Origin: Desulfotomaculum sp.
Lineage (GTDB): Bacteria > Bacillota > Desulfotomaculia > Desulfotomaculales > Ammonificaceae
DNA: 29,852 nucleotides
Direction of reading: 5' to 3'
Assembly (NCBI GenBank): GCA_012961725.1
Contig: DTYU01000053.1
Coordinates: forward strand, 1-29,852
Part shown: positions 7,204-15,261 of the stretch, in pieces
Numbering within the stretch: position 1 is the first letter of the stretch
Layout of the letters: every line of letters starts with the position of its first letter
The notes under the pieces: model-generated
Told to the model about the DNA's origin: nothing
Database searches by the model: none
What the model saw: only the letters and a program-made list of their open reading frames with translations
Position numbers and translations under genes: made by a program

Positions 7204-9255
7204 CTAAAACCTGCCGAATTCTGCGTCGTCTAGCGGGATGACCTCCGGCGGCCTTTTCGCATCCTTCGCCGGAACGCCCTCGGCGAAAGCTGCCGCCGCT
7301 TCACGGGCCCCAAGCGGGCATCCGGGTGCGGTCTGCCAGGTTTGGCCCTCAGCCCGGGTATCCCGTAGCCTGAACTTAGCCACCATCTGTCTCAGTTGCT
7401 GCGCCTGGGCGGAGAGTTCCTCGCTGGCCGCAGCCGACTCCTCGGAACTCGCCGTGTTCTGCTGGATGACCTGGCTTACCTGGTCGAGGCCCTGGTGAAT
7501 CTGGTCAACGGCCAGCGCCTGCTCCTTTGAGGCCGCGGCGATCTCCCCAATCAGATCGGTGACCTTGGTAACGCCCAGCACGATCTCCTCCAACGCTTGC
7601 GAAGTCCCCTCGACAATCCTCGTTCCGGCTTCGGTCTTCTTGATCGAGCCCTCGATCATTTCCGCCGTCTCCCGGGCGGCCCTGGCACTACGCTCGGCAA
7701 GGTTCCTCACTTCCTCCGCCACTACGGCAAAGCCCTTGCCGTGTTTACCGGCCCGCGCTGCCTCCACCGCTGCGTTTAAGGCCAACAGGTTGGTCTGGAA
7801 GGCGATCTCGTCGATCGCCTTGATAATCTTGGCAATATCAGTGGCAGATTCGCTGATATCGTTCATCGCTCTGACCATCTCCGCCATCTGCTCGCTACCC
7901 CTTTCGGCACTTGCTCGCGCCTGAAGGGCTAACTGGTTGGCCTGAGCAGAGTTTTCCGCGTTCTGCTTCGTCTGTGCCGAGATCTGCTGCAGCGAGGCAT
8001 TGACCTCCTGGATCGATGCTGCGGACTCGGAAGCACCCTGCGCCAGCACCTGACTCGCGTCGGAAACCTGTTCGCTGCTGGAAGCCACTTGGTCAATGGT
8101 AATGATAACCTGACCCAGGATTTCATTGATGGCATCGAGAGTGGCGTTCAGCGCCTCCTTAATGATGGCGTGGTCACCCTCGTAGGCCCCGATCATGGCC
8201 ACATCCAACTTGCCTTCGGCCATCTCCTTCAGGCACGCAGCGGCTTCGTTAATGGGACCGGTGACAGCATCAAGGACCCTGTTGACACCCTCAATAACCG
8301 CGCCGTACTCGCCGCTGTGCTTGGAAGAATCTGCCCGGGTGTCGAGCCTGCCCTCTACCACCGCCGCAGCCAGCCCGTTAACCTCGTCTAACATCAGCTT
8401 AATGTATCCGACCGTCTCAGCCAGAGAATTGTTGATCTGAGCGAAACTCTCACCGATCGCCCTTGTGTCTTCGTCGGTAGGAGCAACTGTTGTCTCAAGA
8501 TTTAAGTCTCCCCTCGCTAACCTATCGAGATTGACGGCCAACTTTAGCACTTCCTGCTCCTGATAAGCAGCCCGCTTCTCCATCACCCGTTGGACCCGCT
8601 TGACCTCCGTTTTGTCTTCCACAAACCCTATCGCGCCGGTAACCTTCCCATCAGCGTCTTTGACGGGGATACCGGTGCAGGAAATTTCAAGCTCCAGCCC
8701 CCGCAGCCAGGCAGTGGTCTCCCGCGTGACCTTCTCCCCTTGCCCCATAGCCATCGCACAGGCGCAGTTCGCCGTGTTGCAGTCGGCGGTCTTGAAGTGG
8801 TTGTAGCACTTGGTGCCGATCACCTGCTGCGCAGGCAAGCCGAGCAGGTCAAGCCCCGCCCGGCTGATGTACTGAATGGTGAAATCCCTGTCAAGCATCA
8901 TCACGGGTACAGGCAGCACATCGATATAGCTTACCACCGTGTCGAGAATCTCGTTCGTCTCTTCGACAATTTCGCTGAACTCGAAGCCAACTTTTTGCGC
9001 GTCACCGCGGGCGTCGAGTTTCCCGCGCTTCACGGCCTTAACCAATCGCCGCGCCTCAGCCAGTTGGGCGTTGATTACAGCCGAAATACCTCGACTAAGC
9101 CAGACTCCCGCCAACAGTGCAGACGCCACCGCGAAGACGGCCGCCCCGACCAAGCTCAAGCCGGTAAGTCCCGCCATGCCGATCGCCAAGGTGATCACGA
9201 CAACCGCAGAAAGCGAGAGGATGATCTTGGTTTCCAGTCTAAGGTTCTTTGACAT
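7204..9255 (-). CDS. Methyl-accepting chemotaxis protein with cysteine-bearing PAS domain
   Basis: The ATG at 9255 (GGGGG ribosome site) gives 683 residues; the earlier in-frame start at 9300 is not supported. Two hydrophobic helices at about 10-27 and 32-53 are almost back to back, so there is no extracytoplasmic ligand domain. A HAMP-like stretch follows, then a PAS domain at about 108-220 with a cysteine cluster (C150, C159, C164, C166) in KCYNHFKTADCNTANCACA. Tandem HAMP-like repeats cover about 230-390, and the signalling domain has the conserved tip EIAFQTNLLALNAAVEAARA. Sensing is therefore cytoplasmic, perhaps of redox state or a bound cofactor (inference). No CheR/CheB-tethering pentapeptide is seen at the C-terminus. 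It is co-oriented with cheW (45 bp) and cheA. Confidence 0.92.
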   Translation of the reverse strand: MSKNLRLETKIILSLSAVVVITLAIGMAGLTGLSLVGAAVFAVASALLAGVWLSRGISAVINAQLAEARRLVKAVKRGKLDARGDAQKVGFEFSEIVEETNEILDTVVSYIDVLPVPVMMLDRDFTIQYISRAGLDLLGLPAQQVIGTKCYNHFKTADCNTANCACAMAMGQGEKVTRETTAWLRGLELEISCTGIPVKDADGKVTGAIGFVEDKTEVKRVQRVMEKRAAYQEQEVLKLAVNLDRLARGDLNLETTVAPTDEDTRAIGESFAQINNSLAETVGYIKLMLDEVNGLAAAVVEGRLDTRADSSKHSGEYGAVIEGVNRVLDAVTGPINEAAACLKEMAEGKLDVAMIGAYEGDHAIIKEALNATLDAINEILGQVIITIDQVASSSEQVSDASQVLAQGASESAASIQEVNASLQQISAQTKQNAENSAQANQLALQARASAERGSEQMAEMVRAMNDISESATDIAKIIKAIDEIAFQTNLLALNAAVEAARAGKHGKGFAVVAEEVRNLAERSARAARETAEMIEGSIKKTEAGTRIVEGTSQALEEIVLGVTKVTDLIGEIAAASKEQALAVDQIHQGLDQVSQVIQQNTASSEESAAASEELSAQAQQLRQMVAKFRLRDTRAEGQTWQTAPGCPLGAREAAAAFAEGVPAKDAKRPPEVIPLDDAEFGRF

Positions 9256-9300
9256 CACCTGAACCCCCTTTATTCCTTGAATATGGCCAAATGTATCCAC

Positions 9301-9804
9301 CTACCAGACCCCCTCATCAAAAAGCACCCTGTCAGCGTTCAGCAGGATCTTGACCTCTTCGCCGACTTTCCCCATCCCCTGGACGAAGCGGCTGCTCGCA
9401 CCCTTTCGCACCGCCGCCGGCGGCTCAATCTCGCTCTTTGGTATGTTCAGGACCTCAGAAACCCGGTCAACAATCAGCCCTACCGTCTGCTCGGCAACAT
9501 TGACCACCACTATGCATGTCCGGTCGTCATAGAAACGCTCCGCCATCCCGAAGCGCAACCGGACGTCCATCACCGGGATCACCTTTCCCCGGAGGTTGAT
9601 CACCCCTTTAACATAAGGCGGCATATCCGGAACCGCAGTGATCCTCTGCAACCCAATGATTTCCACCACGTACCTGATCTCGACGCCGTATTCTTCTTCG
9701 CCCAGGAGGAAGGTCAAATACTTGTCCTCCTGGGTGTCTTCGTCCTCCTCCTCTTCCAAAAAAGCCGCGGGATTCAAGTTCTCCTGCAAGTCCACCAAAC
9801 TCAC
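9301..9804 (-). CDS. cheW: Chemotaxis coupling protein CheW
   Basis: CheW links receptors to the CheA kinase at the membrane. The 167-residue protein has a short N-terminal tail rich in acidic residues (about 14-28), then a CheW domain with KYLTFLLGEEEYGVEIRYVV, the core motif VKGVINLRGKVIPVMDVRLRF and a C-terminal segment around VGLIVDRVSEVLNI. The acidic tail is longer than in the minimal ~150-residue CheW. It lies between cheA (16 bp upstream) and mcp (45 bp downstream), consistent with one transcript encoding a complete receptor-coupler-kinase unit. Confidence 0.95.
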   Translation of the reverse strand: MSLVDLQENLNPAAFLEEEEDEDTQEDKYLTFLLGEEEYGVEIRYVVEIIGLQRITAVPDMPPYVKGVINLRGKVIPVMDVRLRFGMAERFYDDRTCIVVVNVAEQTVGLIVDRVSEVLNIPKSEIEPPAAVRKGASSRFVQGMGKVGEEVKILLNADRVLFDEGVW

Positions 9805-9820
9805 CCCTTTCCAAAAAACC

Positions 9821-12130
9821 TTAATGCACCTGGCCTAACATACTCTGTGCAGAACCAAAGAGATCCGCCACGTCTAAGATCAGGCTGATGTCGCCGTCGC
9901 CTAAGATGGCGCACCCCGAGACACCCTTGACATGGCCGAGATACGTAGAGAGCCCTTTGATAACGATCTGCTGCTGGCCGACCAACTCGTCCACGAAAAG
10001 GCAGTACTTCTGCTCGCCGTTTTCTACTATGATCAGAATTCCTTCGGTCAAATGCTCATAATCCGGCTCCACGCGATAGAGTTCGTGCAGCCGGATCACC
10101 GGGAGAAGCTCCTCGCATACCCGGACGACCTCCATGCCGTCCGGGGTGCGGGTGATCTCGTCCGCCCGCGGCTGAATCGATTTCTTGATCGAACTGATCG
10201 GGATGCTGTAACGGTTGTGCCCCACTCTAACCACCATGCCTTCAATGATCGCGAGGGTCAGGGGGATGCGGATGGTGAAGACCGTGCCGAACCCAAGCCT
10301 GCTCTGGACGTCCACTTTCCCCCGCAGCTTTTCAATGTTCCGTTTCACCACGTCCATCCCCACACCCCTGCCAGAGACGCTCGATACCTGATCCGCAGTA
10401 GAAAAACCGGGCTCGAAGATCAAACGCCAAGCCTCTTCATCTTTCAGTTCCCGGTCCTCGCTAAGAAGGCCTTTCTCTACCGCCTTGCGCAGGATTTTCT
10501 CCCGGTCAAGCCCCCTGCCGTCATCGGCCACGATGATCCAGACCTCGCCGACAGAATGCTTCGCCTCGATCGTTATTTTTCCGGTCTCGGGTTTGCCGCC
10601 GGCCAACCGCTCTTCGGGGGTCTCGATGCCGTGATCCACCGCGTTGCGGACAAGATGCACCAGTGGGTCGGAGATCTGTTCGATGATGGTTTTATCGACC
10701 TCGGTCTCTTCACCGATGATCTGCAGGTCCACCTTCTTACCCGCCTTATGGGCGAGGTCGCGCACCAAACGCACCATCTTCCGGAAAGTGCCGGCCAGCG
10801 GGATCATCCGCATCGACATGGCGACCTCCTGGATGTCCCTCGTGATCTTATCAAGCTGCAGCACCGCTTTTTCAAACCGCTCGAGCTGGAGTCCGGCCAG
10901 ATCCGGGTTATGTGCTACCATCGCTTCGGCGATGACCAGTTCACCGACCAGGTCGAGCAGCGCGTCTAATTTGTTGAGGTCTATCCGGATGACCTGCTGC
11001 CTTCCCGAAAACGACGCCTGCTTTTTTCTCATATCAGCCTGTTGTACCTTTTGTTGCGCCGACACACTCTCTTTTCCAGCCTGTTCATCGTATCTTCCGC
11101 CGTCCGGCTTACCGGTCGCGGCGTCATCTCCTCTGTCTTGCCCGAACTCCGCCGATTCCTTAGCGGCGCAAAACTCTTCATCCGTTACTTGGCCTGAATC
11201 ATCAACAGCTTCGCCGCCCAAAAGATCGAGGCGCCTTACCAGTTCTTCCTTGCCGGCGATATCTACCGTCACCCCGTTGCTCACCTGGCGGATTCCGTCA
11301 CGCAAAGAATCCACCGCGATCAGCAAGAAGGAGATGACGACGGAGTCGGCGTCCTTTTGCCCTCCCCTTATAGCGTCGAGCACGGTTTTTGCATGATGGC
11401 TGATCTCTTCGAGTTCCCCATAACCCATAAAACCGGCGTTCCCTTTCAGGCTGTGCAGGGCGCGAAACGCCTGTCCCGCGTGCTCTAAGTTCCCCGGTTC
11501 TTTTTCAAGCGATAGAAGCGCGGCTTCGGCCTCGTCACAAAGAGCCATGGCCTCTTCGGTGAAACACCTTACCGTCTCCGGTGTAACGACAGAGTTTAGT
11601 TCTTCATCGCCAGTCCTGCAACCGGACCCGTGAAAACCTTTTGTTTCACCGGCCGGGGCCGTTCGGCCCGGTGGCGCAGGCTCACCCGCCTCGGCAGGAG
11701 CCTGTTGCACCGAAATCGATTCTATGACCCGTTTCAGGTCGTTCACGATCGATTGAGCGGTCTCTTCAAAATCTTTGTCGGTAAACTCTTGCTCCACCTT
11801 CTCCAGCGCACCTCTGACAACGTCTGTGGTACGGCAGAGCAGGTCCACGTGTTCGGAAGCCACCACCGCCTTTCCCTTCCGGAATAAATCAAGCAGCGTT
11901 TCGGCCTCGTGGGTCACCCCGATGATATTTTGCAGGTCAAAAAATGAAGCCGCTCCCTTCAGAGAGTGAAATAGGCGGAAGATGGCGTTCAGGCTGTCCT
12001 GGTCAATCCTTCCTGAGGCAGCCACTTCCTTTTCCAGCGCGATGATCTGCGGCTCTATGTCATCAAGAAGCTCCCTGCCTTCGGCCACAAACTCCTTGAT
12101 CAGCTCGCGTCGTTCATCTTTGCTATACAA
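9821..12130 (-). CDS. cheA: Chemotaxis histidine kinase CheA with two Hpt domains
   Basis: CheA autophosphorylates under receptor control and passes phosphate to a response regulator. This 769-residue form has two Hpt domains: LFHSLKGAASFF with H55, and ALHSLKGNAGFMGYG near residue 225. Between and after them are charged linkers; no clear CheY-binding P2 domain was identified. The dimerisation helices (KLDALLDLVGELVIAEAM), the ATPase domain (HLVRNAVDHGIETPEER, VADDGRGLD, GFSTADQVSSVSGRGVGMDV) and a C-terminal CheW-like domain follow. The TTG start at 12130 has a GGGGTGAT ribosome site. Two Hpt modules without an attached receiver suggest branched phosphotransfer or an alternative output. No cheY, cheB or cheR is in the window. 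Confidence 0.95.
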   Translation of the reverse strand: MYSKDERRELIKEFVAEGRELLDDIEPQIIALEKEVAASGRIDQDSLNAIFRLFHSLKGAASFFDLQNIIGVTHEAETLLDLFRKGKAVVASEHVDLLCRTTDVVRGALEKVEQEFTDKDFEETAQSIVNDLKRVIESISVQQAPAEAGEPAPPGRTAPAGETKGFHGSGCRTGDEELNSVVTPETVRCFTEEAMALCDEAEAALLSLEKEPGNLEHAGQAFRALHSLKGNAGFMGYGELEEISHHAKTVLDAIRGGQKDADSVVISFLLIAVDSLRDGIRQVSNGVTVDIAGKEELVRRLDLLGGEAVDDSGQVTDEEFCAAKESAEFGQDRGDDAATGKPDGGRYDEQAGKESVSAQQKVQQADMRKKQASFSGRQQVIRIDLNKLDALLDLVGELVIAEAMVAHNPDLAGLQLERFEKAVLQLDKITRDIQEVAMSMRMIPLAGTFRKMVRLVRDLAHKAGKKVDLQIIGEETEVDKTIIEQISDPLVHLVRNAVDHGIETPEERLAGGKPETGKITIEAKHSVGEVWIIVADDGRGLDREKILRKAVEKGLLSEDRELKDEEAWRLIFEPGFSTADQVSSVSGRGVGMDVVKRNIEKLRGKVDVQSRLGFGTVFTIRIPLTLAIIEGMVVRVGHNRYSIPISSIKKSIQPRADEITRTPDGMEVVRVCEELLPVIRLHELYRVEPDYEHLTEGILIIVENGEQKYCLFVDELVGQQQIVIKGLSTYLGHVKGVSGCAILGDGDISLILDVADLFGSAQSMLGQVH

Positions 12131-12357
12131 AACTGATCACCCCAAGCATCCATTCTCGCTCCGCTAAGCATTTTTGGGACTCGGACGAGGGGGGGTCCCT
12201 GGCAGTTGCACACCGATATCTCTTCTATTTGTTCGGGTGTCAACGCGGTTTTCTTGAGACAGTTTTGATAATTCAAGTACCAGTCTTTACAAGGCGGGTT
12301 GATTTGGAAGGCATTTGGAAAACAGGCTATCCATCCTTGTCTTTCACGAGGGGTCAA
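12100..12357 (-). CDS. Doubtful small cysteine-containing ORF upstream of cheA
   Basis: A frame of 85 codons starts at TTG 12357 with a GGATGAGGG ribosome-like site and overlaps the cheA start by 31 bp. The product contains five cysteines before residue 60 (for example PPCKDWYLNYQNCLKK and ISVCNCQGPP) and a segment ALTPEQIEEI that looks protein-like. Its codon use is more AT-rich than that of the neighbours. I do not recognise a family. It could be a small real gene, a gene fragment or chance; the overlap with cheA argues against it. Confidence 0.3.
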   Translation of the reverse strand: MTPRERQGWIACFPNAFQINPPCKDWYLNYQNCLKKTALTPEQIEEISVCNCQGPPLVRVPKMLSGARMDAWGDQFCIAKMNDAS

Positions 12358-12379
12358 GAACGTGGCGCCCTCATCCTTT

Positions 12380-12481
12380 CGCTGACTTTACAAGCGTCTT
12401 GCATGACGATTTGTCAGCGCCCCCAGCAATGAAAACACCTGCCTGCCACCGTGGACAGGCGTGGTGTTTGTCTAAGGGGGC
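12380..12481. other. Highly structured intergenic block upstream of cheA
   Basis: Two adjoining inverted repeats. First, CGCTGAC (12380-12386) pairs with GTCAGCG (12413-12419), with an inner CGTC/GACG stem around a 6-base loop. Second, GCCCCC (12419-12424) pairs with GGGGGC (12476-12481) and encloses a strong hairpin: AAACACC (12433-12439) with GGTGTTT (12463-12469), and inside it GCCTG (12441-12445) with CAGGC (12456-12460). Neither is followed by a good T run on either strand. It follows the Mth938-like gene and precedes the cheA operon. It may be a terminator, a structured leader RNA or a mobile palindrome; the sequence does not decide. Confidence 0.5.
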
Positions 12482-12492
12482 TTTCTCGTGCG

Positions 12493-12527
12493 GACTCAAG
12501 ACGCGCGACTCGAGACTCAAGACCCAT
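12493..12527. repeat. Degenerate heptamer tandem repeat (GACTCAA-like), five units
   Basis: Units of exactly 7 bp start at 12493, 12500, 12507, 12514 and 12521. The first and fourth are identical (GACTCAA), the third is GACTCGA, and all five begin with GAC. It adjoins the structured block upstream of cheA. Confidence 0.65.
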
Positions 12528-12574
12528 TTTCAAAGGAAACAAGCCCTTTTGGACGTGACAACTTTGTGTTCGTT

Positions 12575-12913
12575 CTAACAGGTGAGATGGATCGCCAGGG
12601 CAGTTCGTTGCGTTTCACAGAGCTCGTTGTACTTCTCGCACGCCGCCGAAGAGAGCAGGACAATGACCGGTATGCCTTTTGACGAAAAGAAATCGTTCAC
12701 CTCGGGGAGCACGCGCATCGCGCCGTATGCGCCTGTCCCGATGATCAGGATTTCGGGGCCGGCGTCAATCACCGCCTTGAGATCCGCCAGCTCAACGGCG
12801 TGACCCGTCTTCCGCCACCACGACAGCACACGCTCCGGCAGGACTATCACGTCTCCGGTATGTCTCTTCCCGCTAATGATTATCTCCCCAAAACGATAAC
12901 TGTCGATCTTCAA
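12575..12913 (-). CDS. Mth938-like (DUF498) domain protein
   Basis: The Mth938/AAMDC fold family has no firmly known activity in bacteria. The core motif is visible: IDSYRFGEIIISGKRHTGDVIV followed by SWWRKTGHAVELADLKAVID, then GPEILIIGTGAYGAMRV and a Rossmann-like end (GIPVIVLLSSAACEKYNEL). I place the start at TTG 12913, which has a strong AAAGGGGTGA site five bases upstream and lies 19 bp after the DUF2953 stop. That gives 112 residues, the usual size. The ATG at 12949 would add 12 charged residues and overlap the upstream gene. It is the last gene of the trpB2-to-Mth938 run. Confidence 0.8.
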   Translation of the reverse strand: MKIDSYRFGEIIISGKRHTGDVIVLPERVLSWWRKTGHAVELADLKAVIDAGPEILIIGTGAYGAMRVLPEVNDFFSSKGIPVIVLLSSAACEKYNELCETQRTALAIHLTC

Positions 12914-12932
12914 TCTGTCACCTCTTTCGGCC

Positions 12933-13598
12933 TTATCTTTTCTTGCCATGTGGACGGCTTGAGCCGCCTTCGTTTTTACTTCCTTTTAAAGCAGCGAAAA
13001 AACGGCGGCTGGCCGTCAAAAGATGCCTTAACTGTACAACCGCCGTCAGATTTACTGATGTTGCGAATGTGGGCGACCTGAAGTCCGGGTCCACGCTGAT
13101 GCTGCCGGGAGTCCGGCGCAGCGGGTTAATCTGCCCCAGGGCAAAACCCTTGACGCCCCACAGCCACCCGCAGACTACCCCCGTGGTCGCCGCTTCACCG
13201 GTACCTAATGTGGTGTGCCACTCGAAAGATGTCACCCGCGACCGGCGCCACAGATAGTCCATCGCCTGCCGGTACCTCAAACAGAAAGCGCTGAGCCGTT
13301 GCACCAAGCGGCATACCACTGACAACCCGGCAAAGTATCCCCTTGCATTTAAACCTTCCCCGTCAGTTGCCTCAATCCTTACGCCGGCAGCACCCTGTTC
13401 CATCTCGAGCCCCGGTACGGTTAAACCGTACCGTAACAGCCCCCAGAGAGCAACAACTTCGATAAGCAAGCGGTCGTCACTCCCCTGCCGCTTGTATTCA
13501 ACCCGCAGGGTCAACCGGCTGAAAGCGACCAGTACCCCCGCCAGAGCCGCCACAGCAACAGCGATTAAGAACCACAAGGAGTATAGCACCAACTTCAC
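12933..13598 (-). CDS. DUF2953 domain protein (YtfI-like)
   Basis: This is a 221-residue protein with an N-terminal membrane segment (LWFLIAVAVAALAGVLVAF), then a beta-rich domain of the DUF2953 type (VEYKRQGSDDRLLIEVVALWGLLRYGLTVP) and a basic, Ser/Lys-rich C-terminus. Other hydrophobic patches lie around AATTGVVCGWLWGVKG. DUF2953 genes are usually next to ytfJ and are taken as sporulation-linked, but their function is unknown. Here the partner ytfJ is over 6 kb away. The start is GTG 13598; a TTG two codons later is also possible because the ribosome site is weak. It lies 30 bp after trpS. Confidence 0.75.
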   Translation of the reverse strand: MKLVLYSLWFLIAVAVAALAGVLVAFSRLTLRVEYKRQGSDDRLLIEVVALWGLLRYGLTVPGLEMEQGAAGVRIEATDGEGLNARGYFAGLSVVCRLVQRLSAFCLRYRQAMDYLWRRSRVTSFEWHTTLGTGEAATTGVVCGWLWGVKGFALGQINPLRRTPGSISVDPDFRSPTFATSVNLTAVVQLRHLLTASRRFFAALKGSKNEGGSSRPHGKKR

Positions 13599-13628
13599 CT
13601 AATAAAGTACGTAAAACACTCCTCCTGA

Positions 13629-14603
13629 TTAAAGTCCAAGCGCCGCCCGCACCTTCTCCAACGTGGCCGCCGCCACCCGCTGCGCCTTCTTGCTCCCTGA
13701 CCGGAGCACCTCTTCCACATACCCCTTCCGGGCCGTAAGCGCGGCCCGCCGCTCGCGTATCGGTGATATCACTCCGTCAAGTATCCCCGCCAGCCGTTTT
13801 TTGCAAGCCACGCAACCGATTCTCCCCGCCCGGCACTCGGCCTCAACCCCGGCAACACCTTCCGGGCTGAATATCTGGTAATATTTGAAGACCGTACACA
13901 CCTCCGGGTGCCCGGGATCGTTCTTGCGGATCCGGGCCGGGTCGGTGATCATCAGGTTGGTAAGCCGCCGGATTTCGTCCACAGGGGCCGCCAACGGGAT
14001 CTCGTTATGGTAGCTCTTGCTCATCTTCTGCCCGTCGATACCCGGAACCAGCTTGATCTCGGCCAGGATCCCCTGCGGCTCCGGAAAGACGGGCGCATAG
14101 AGGAAGTTGAACCGCCGGGCCACCTCCCGGCAAAGTTCCACGTGCGGGAGTTGGTCCTCGCCCACCGGCACCCCTTCCGCCAAGTATATCAAAATATCCG
14201 CGGCCTGCAAAAGCGGGTAGCCCAAAAACCCGTAAGTGGTAATATCCTTCCCCAATTCTGCTAATTTCCGCACCTGGTCCTTGTAAGTCGGCACCCGCTC
14301 GAGCCAGGAGAGCGGCGTGAACATCGAAAAGATCAGGTGCAGTTCGGCATGCCGCGGCACCTGCGACTGGACAAAAACAACGCTTTTTTCCGGATCGATA
14401 CCCACAGCTAACCAGTCGGCGGCCATTTCGTAAGTAAAACCCTTGATCTCCCGCGGCTCTTCGTACTCCGTCGTAAGGGCATGCCAGTCTGCGATAAAAA
14501 AGAAGCATTCGTTCTCTTCCTGTAACCGCATCCAGTTCTCCAATACGCTCAAGTGCCCCAAATGCAGGCGCCCCGTAGGACGCATGCCGCTAAGAATCCT
14601 CAA
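13629..14603 (-). CDS. trpS: Tryptophanyl-tRNA synthetase
   Basis: This enzyme charges tRNA-Trp with tryptophan using ATP. It is class I, with the HIGH-like motif GRLHLGHL (11-18) and an intact KMSKS signature in DGQKMSKSYHNEI (about 195). Other blocks are FIADWHALT, LGYPLLQAADILIY and VGEDQLPHVELCREVARRFN. The 324-residue length is normal. CRAGRIGCVACKKRLA near residue 260-275 carries three cysteines, common in this bacterial subgroup. The start is TTG 14603, with GGAGGTG upstream. There is no T-box leader within the short 40-bp gap to the protease gene, so it is probably expressed from the upstream operon. Confidence 0.95.
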   Translation of the reverse strand: MRILSGMRPTGRLHLGHLSVLENWMRLQEENECFFFIADWHALTTEYEEPREIKGFTYEMAADWLAVGIDPEKSVVFVQSQVPRHAELHLIFSMFTPLSWLERVPTYKDQVRKLAELGKDITTYGFLGYPLLQAADILIYLAEGVPVGEDQLPHVELCREVARRFNFLYAPVFPEPQGILAEIKLVPGIDGQKMSKSYHNEIPLAAPVDEIRRLTNLMITDPARIRKNDPGHPEVCTVFKYYQIFSPEGVAGVEAECRAGRIGCVACKKRLAGILDGVISPIRERRAALTARKGYVEEVLRSGSKKAQRVAAATLEKVRAALGL

Positions 14604-14643
14604 CAGATCTCCACCTCCAAGAAAACGTTGCGCTTTGCACCAT

Positions 14644-15261
14644 TTATCCTAACAGGAAATAGGCCAGCGGCAGAACTACAAACTCCACCAGGCGGCCGAC
14701 CAACCCGGTAAATATCAAAAGCAGGAGGATGATCATCCCGTACTTTTCGAGGTAGATCAGCCACTCCTGCCGACCCGGGAGGAGCCCGGCAAGCACCTTG
14801 GACCCGTCGAGCGGCGGGACAGGTATCAGATTAAAGAAGGCCAAAAAGACGTTGATAAATACCATCCATACCAAGACCAGCGCCAATGATTGGTCCGCCG
14901 GACCTAACAGTCTATAGAGCATCGCAGCCGCCGTTGCTATTACAAGATTGCCGACGGGGCCTGCAAGCGAAACTAAGATTATCCCCCGGCGCCTGTCCCG
15001 GAAGTTGTACGGGTTTATCGGCACCGGCTTCGCCCAACCGAAGATGAACCGGCTGCCCGTTAACACTAATAAAGCCGGCACGAGAACAGTGCCGATCGGG
15101 TCAAGATGCGCGATCGGGTTTAAGGTCAGGCGGCCGGCATACCGCGCCGTTGGGTCGCCTAACTCGTTTGCCGCCCAGGCATGGGCGAATTCGTGCAGGG
15201 TAATGCCTACGATAAAAGCGAACGCTATCGCGATAATTTCCGGACTAGGCACCGGCACCAC
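14644..15261 (-). CDS. Site-2 protease family membrane metalloprotease (M50)
   Basis: Intramembrane zinc protease of the short, PDZ-less M50 type; substrates are unknown. The zinc motif HEFAH (H23, E24, H27) sits in the first membrane helix, and the third ligand is in NLIPVPPLDGSKVL (Asp near 155). Four to six hydrophobic segments are visible, and the 205-residue length is typical. The start is uncertain among three in-frame GTG codons (15261, 15258, 15252); the last is best spaced from the GGAG site. It overlaps the end of the DHH/CBS fusion gene by up to 17 bp, so translation is coupled. Neighbourhood with trpS is common in Clostridia. Confidence 0.9.
   Translation of the reverse strand: MVPVPSPEIIAIAFAFIVGITLHEFAHAWAANELGDPTARYAGRLTLNPIAHLDPIGTVLVPALLVLTGSRFIFGWAKPVPINPYNFRDRRRGIILVSLAGPVGNLVIATAAAMLYRLLGPADQSLALVLVWMVFINVFLAFFNLIPVPPLDGSKVLAGLLPGRQEWLIYLEKYGMIILLLLIFTGLVGRLVEFVVLPLAYFLLG

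Noticed and set aside
9932..10969. Long plus-strand open frame opposite cheA (345 codons)
   Set aside because: It is a shadow of the GC-rich cheA coding strand. The product has no recognisable domain, and cheA motifs are continuous across it.
12380..12481. Cyclic-di-GMP riboswitch before cheA
   Set aside because: The conserved GNRA tetraloop/receptor and joining sequences of class I, and the class II core, are not present. Only generic stems are seen.
12493..12527. CRISPR array
   Set aside because: Units are 7 bp with no spacers, and there are no cas genes in the window.
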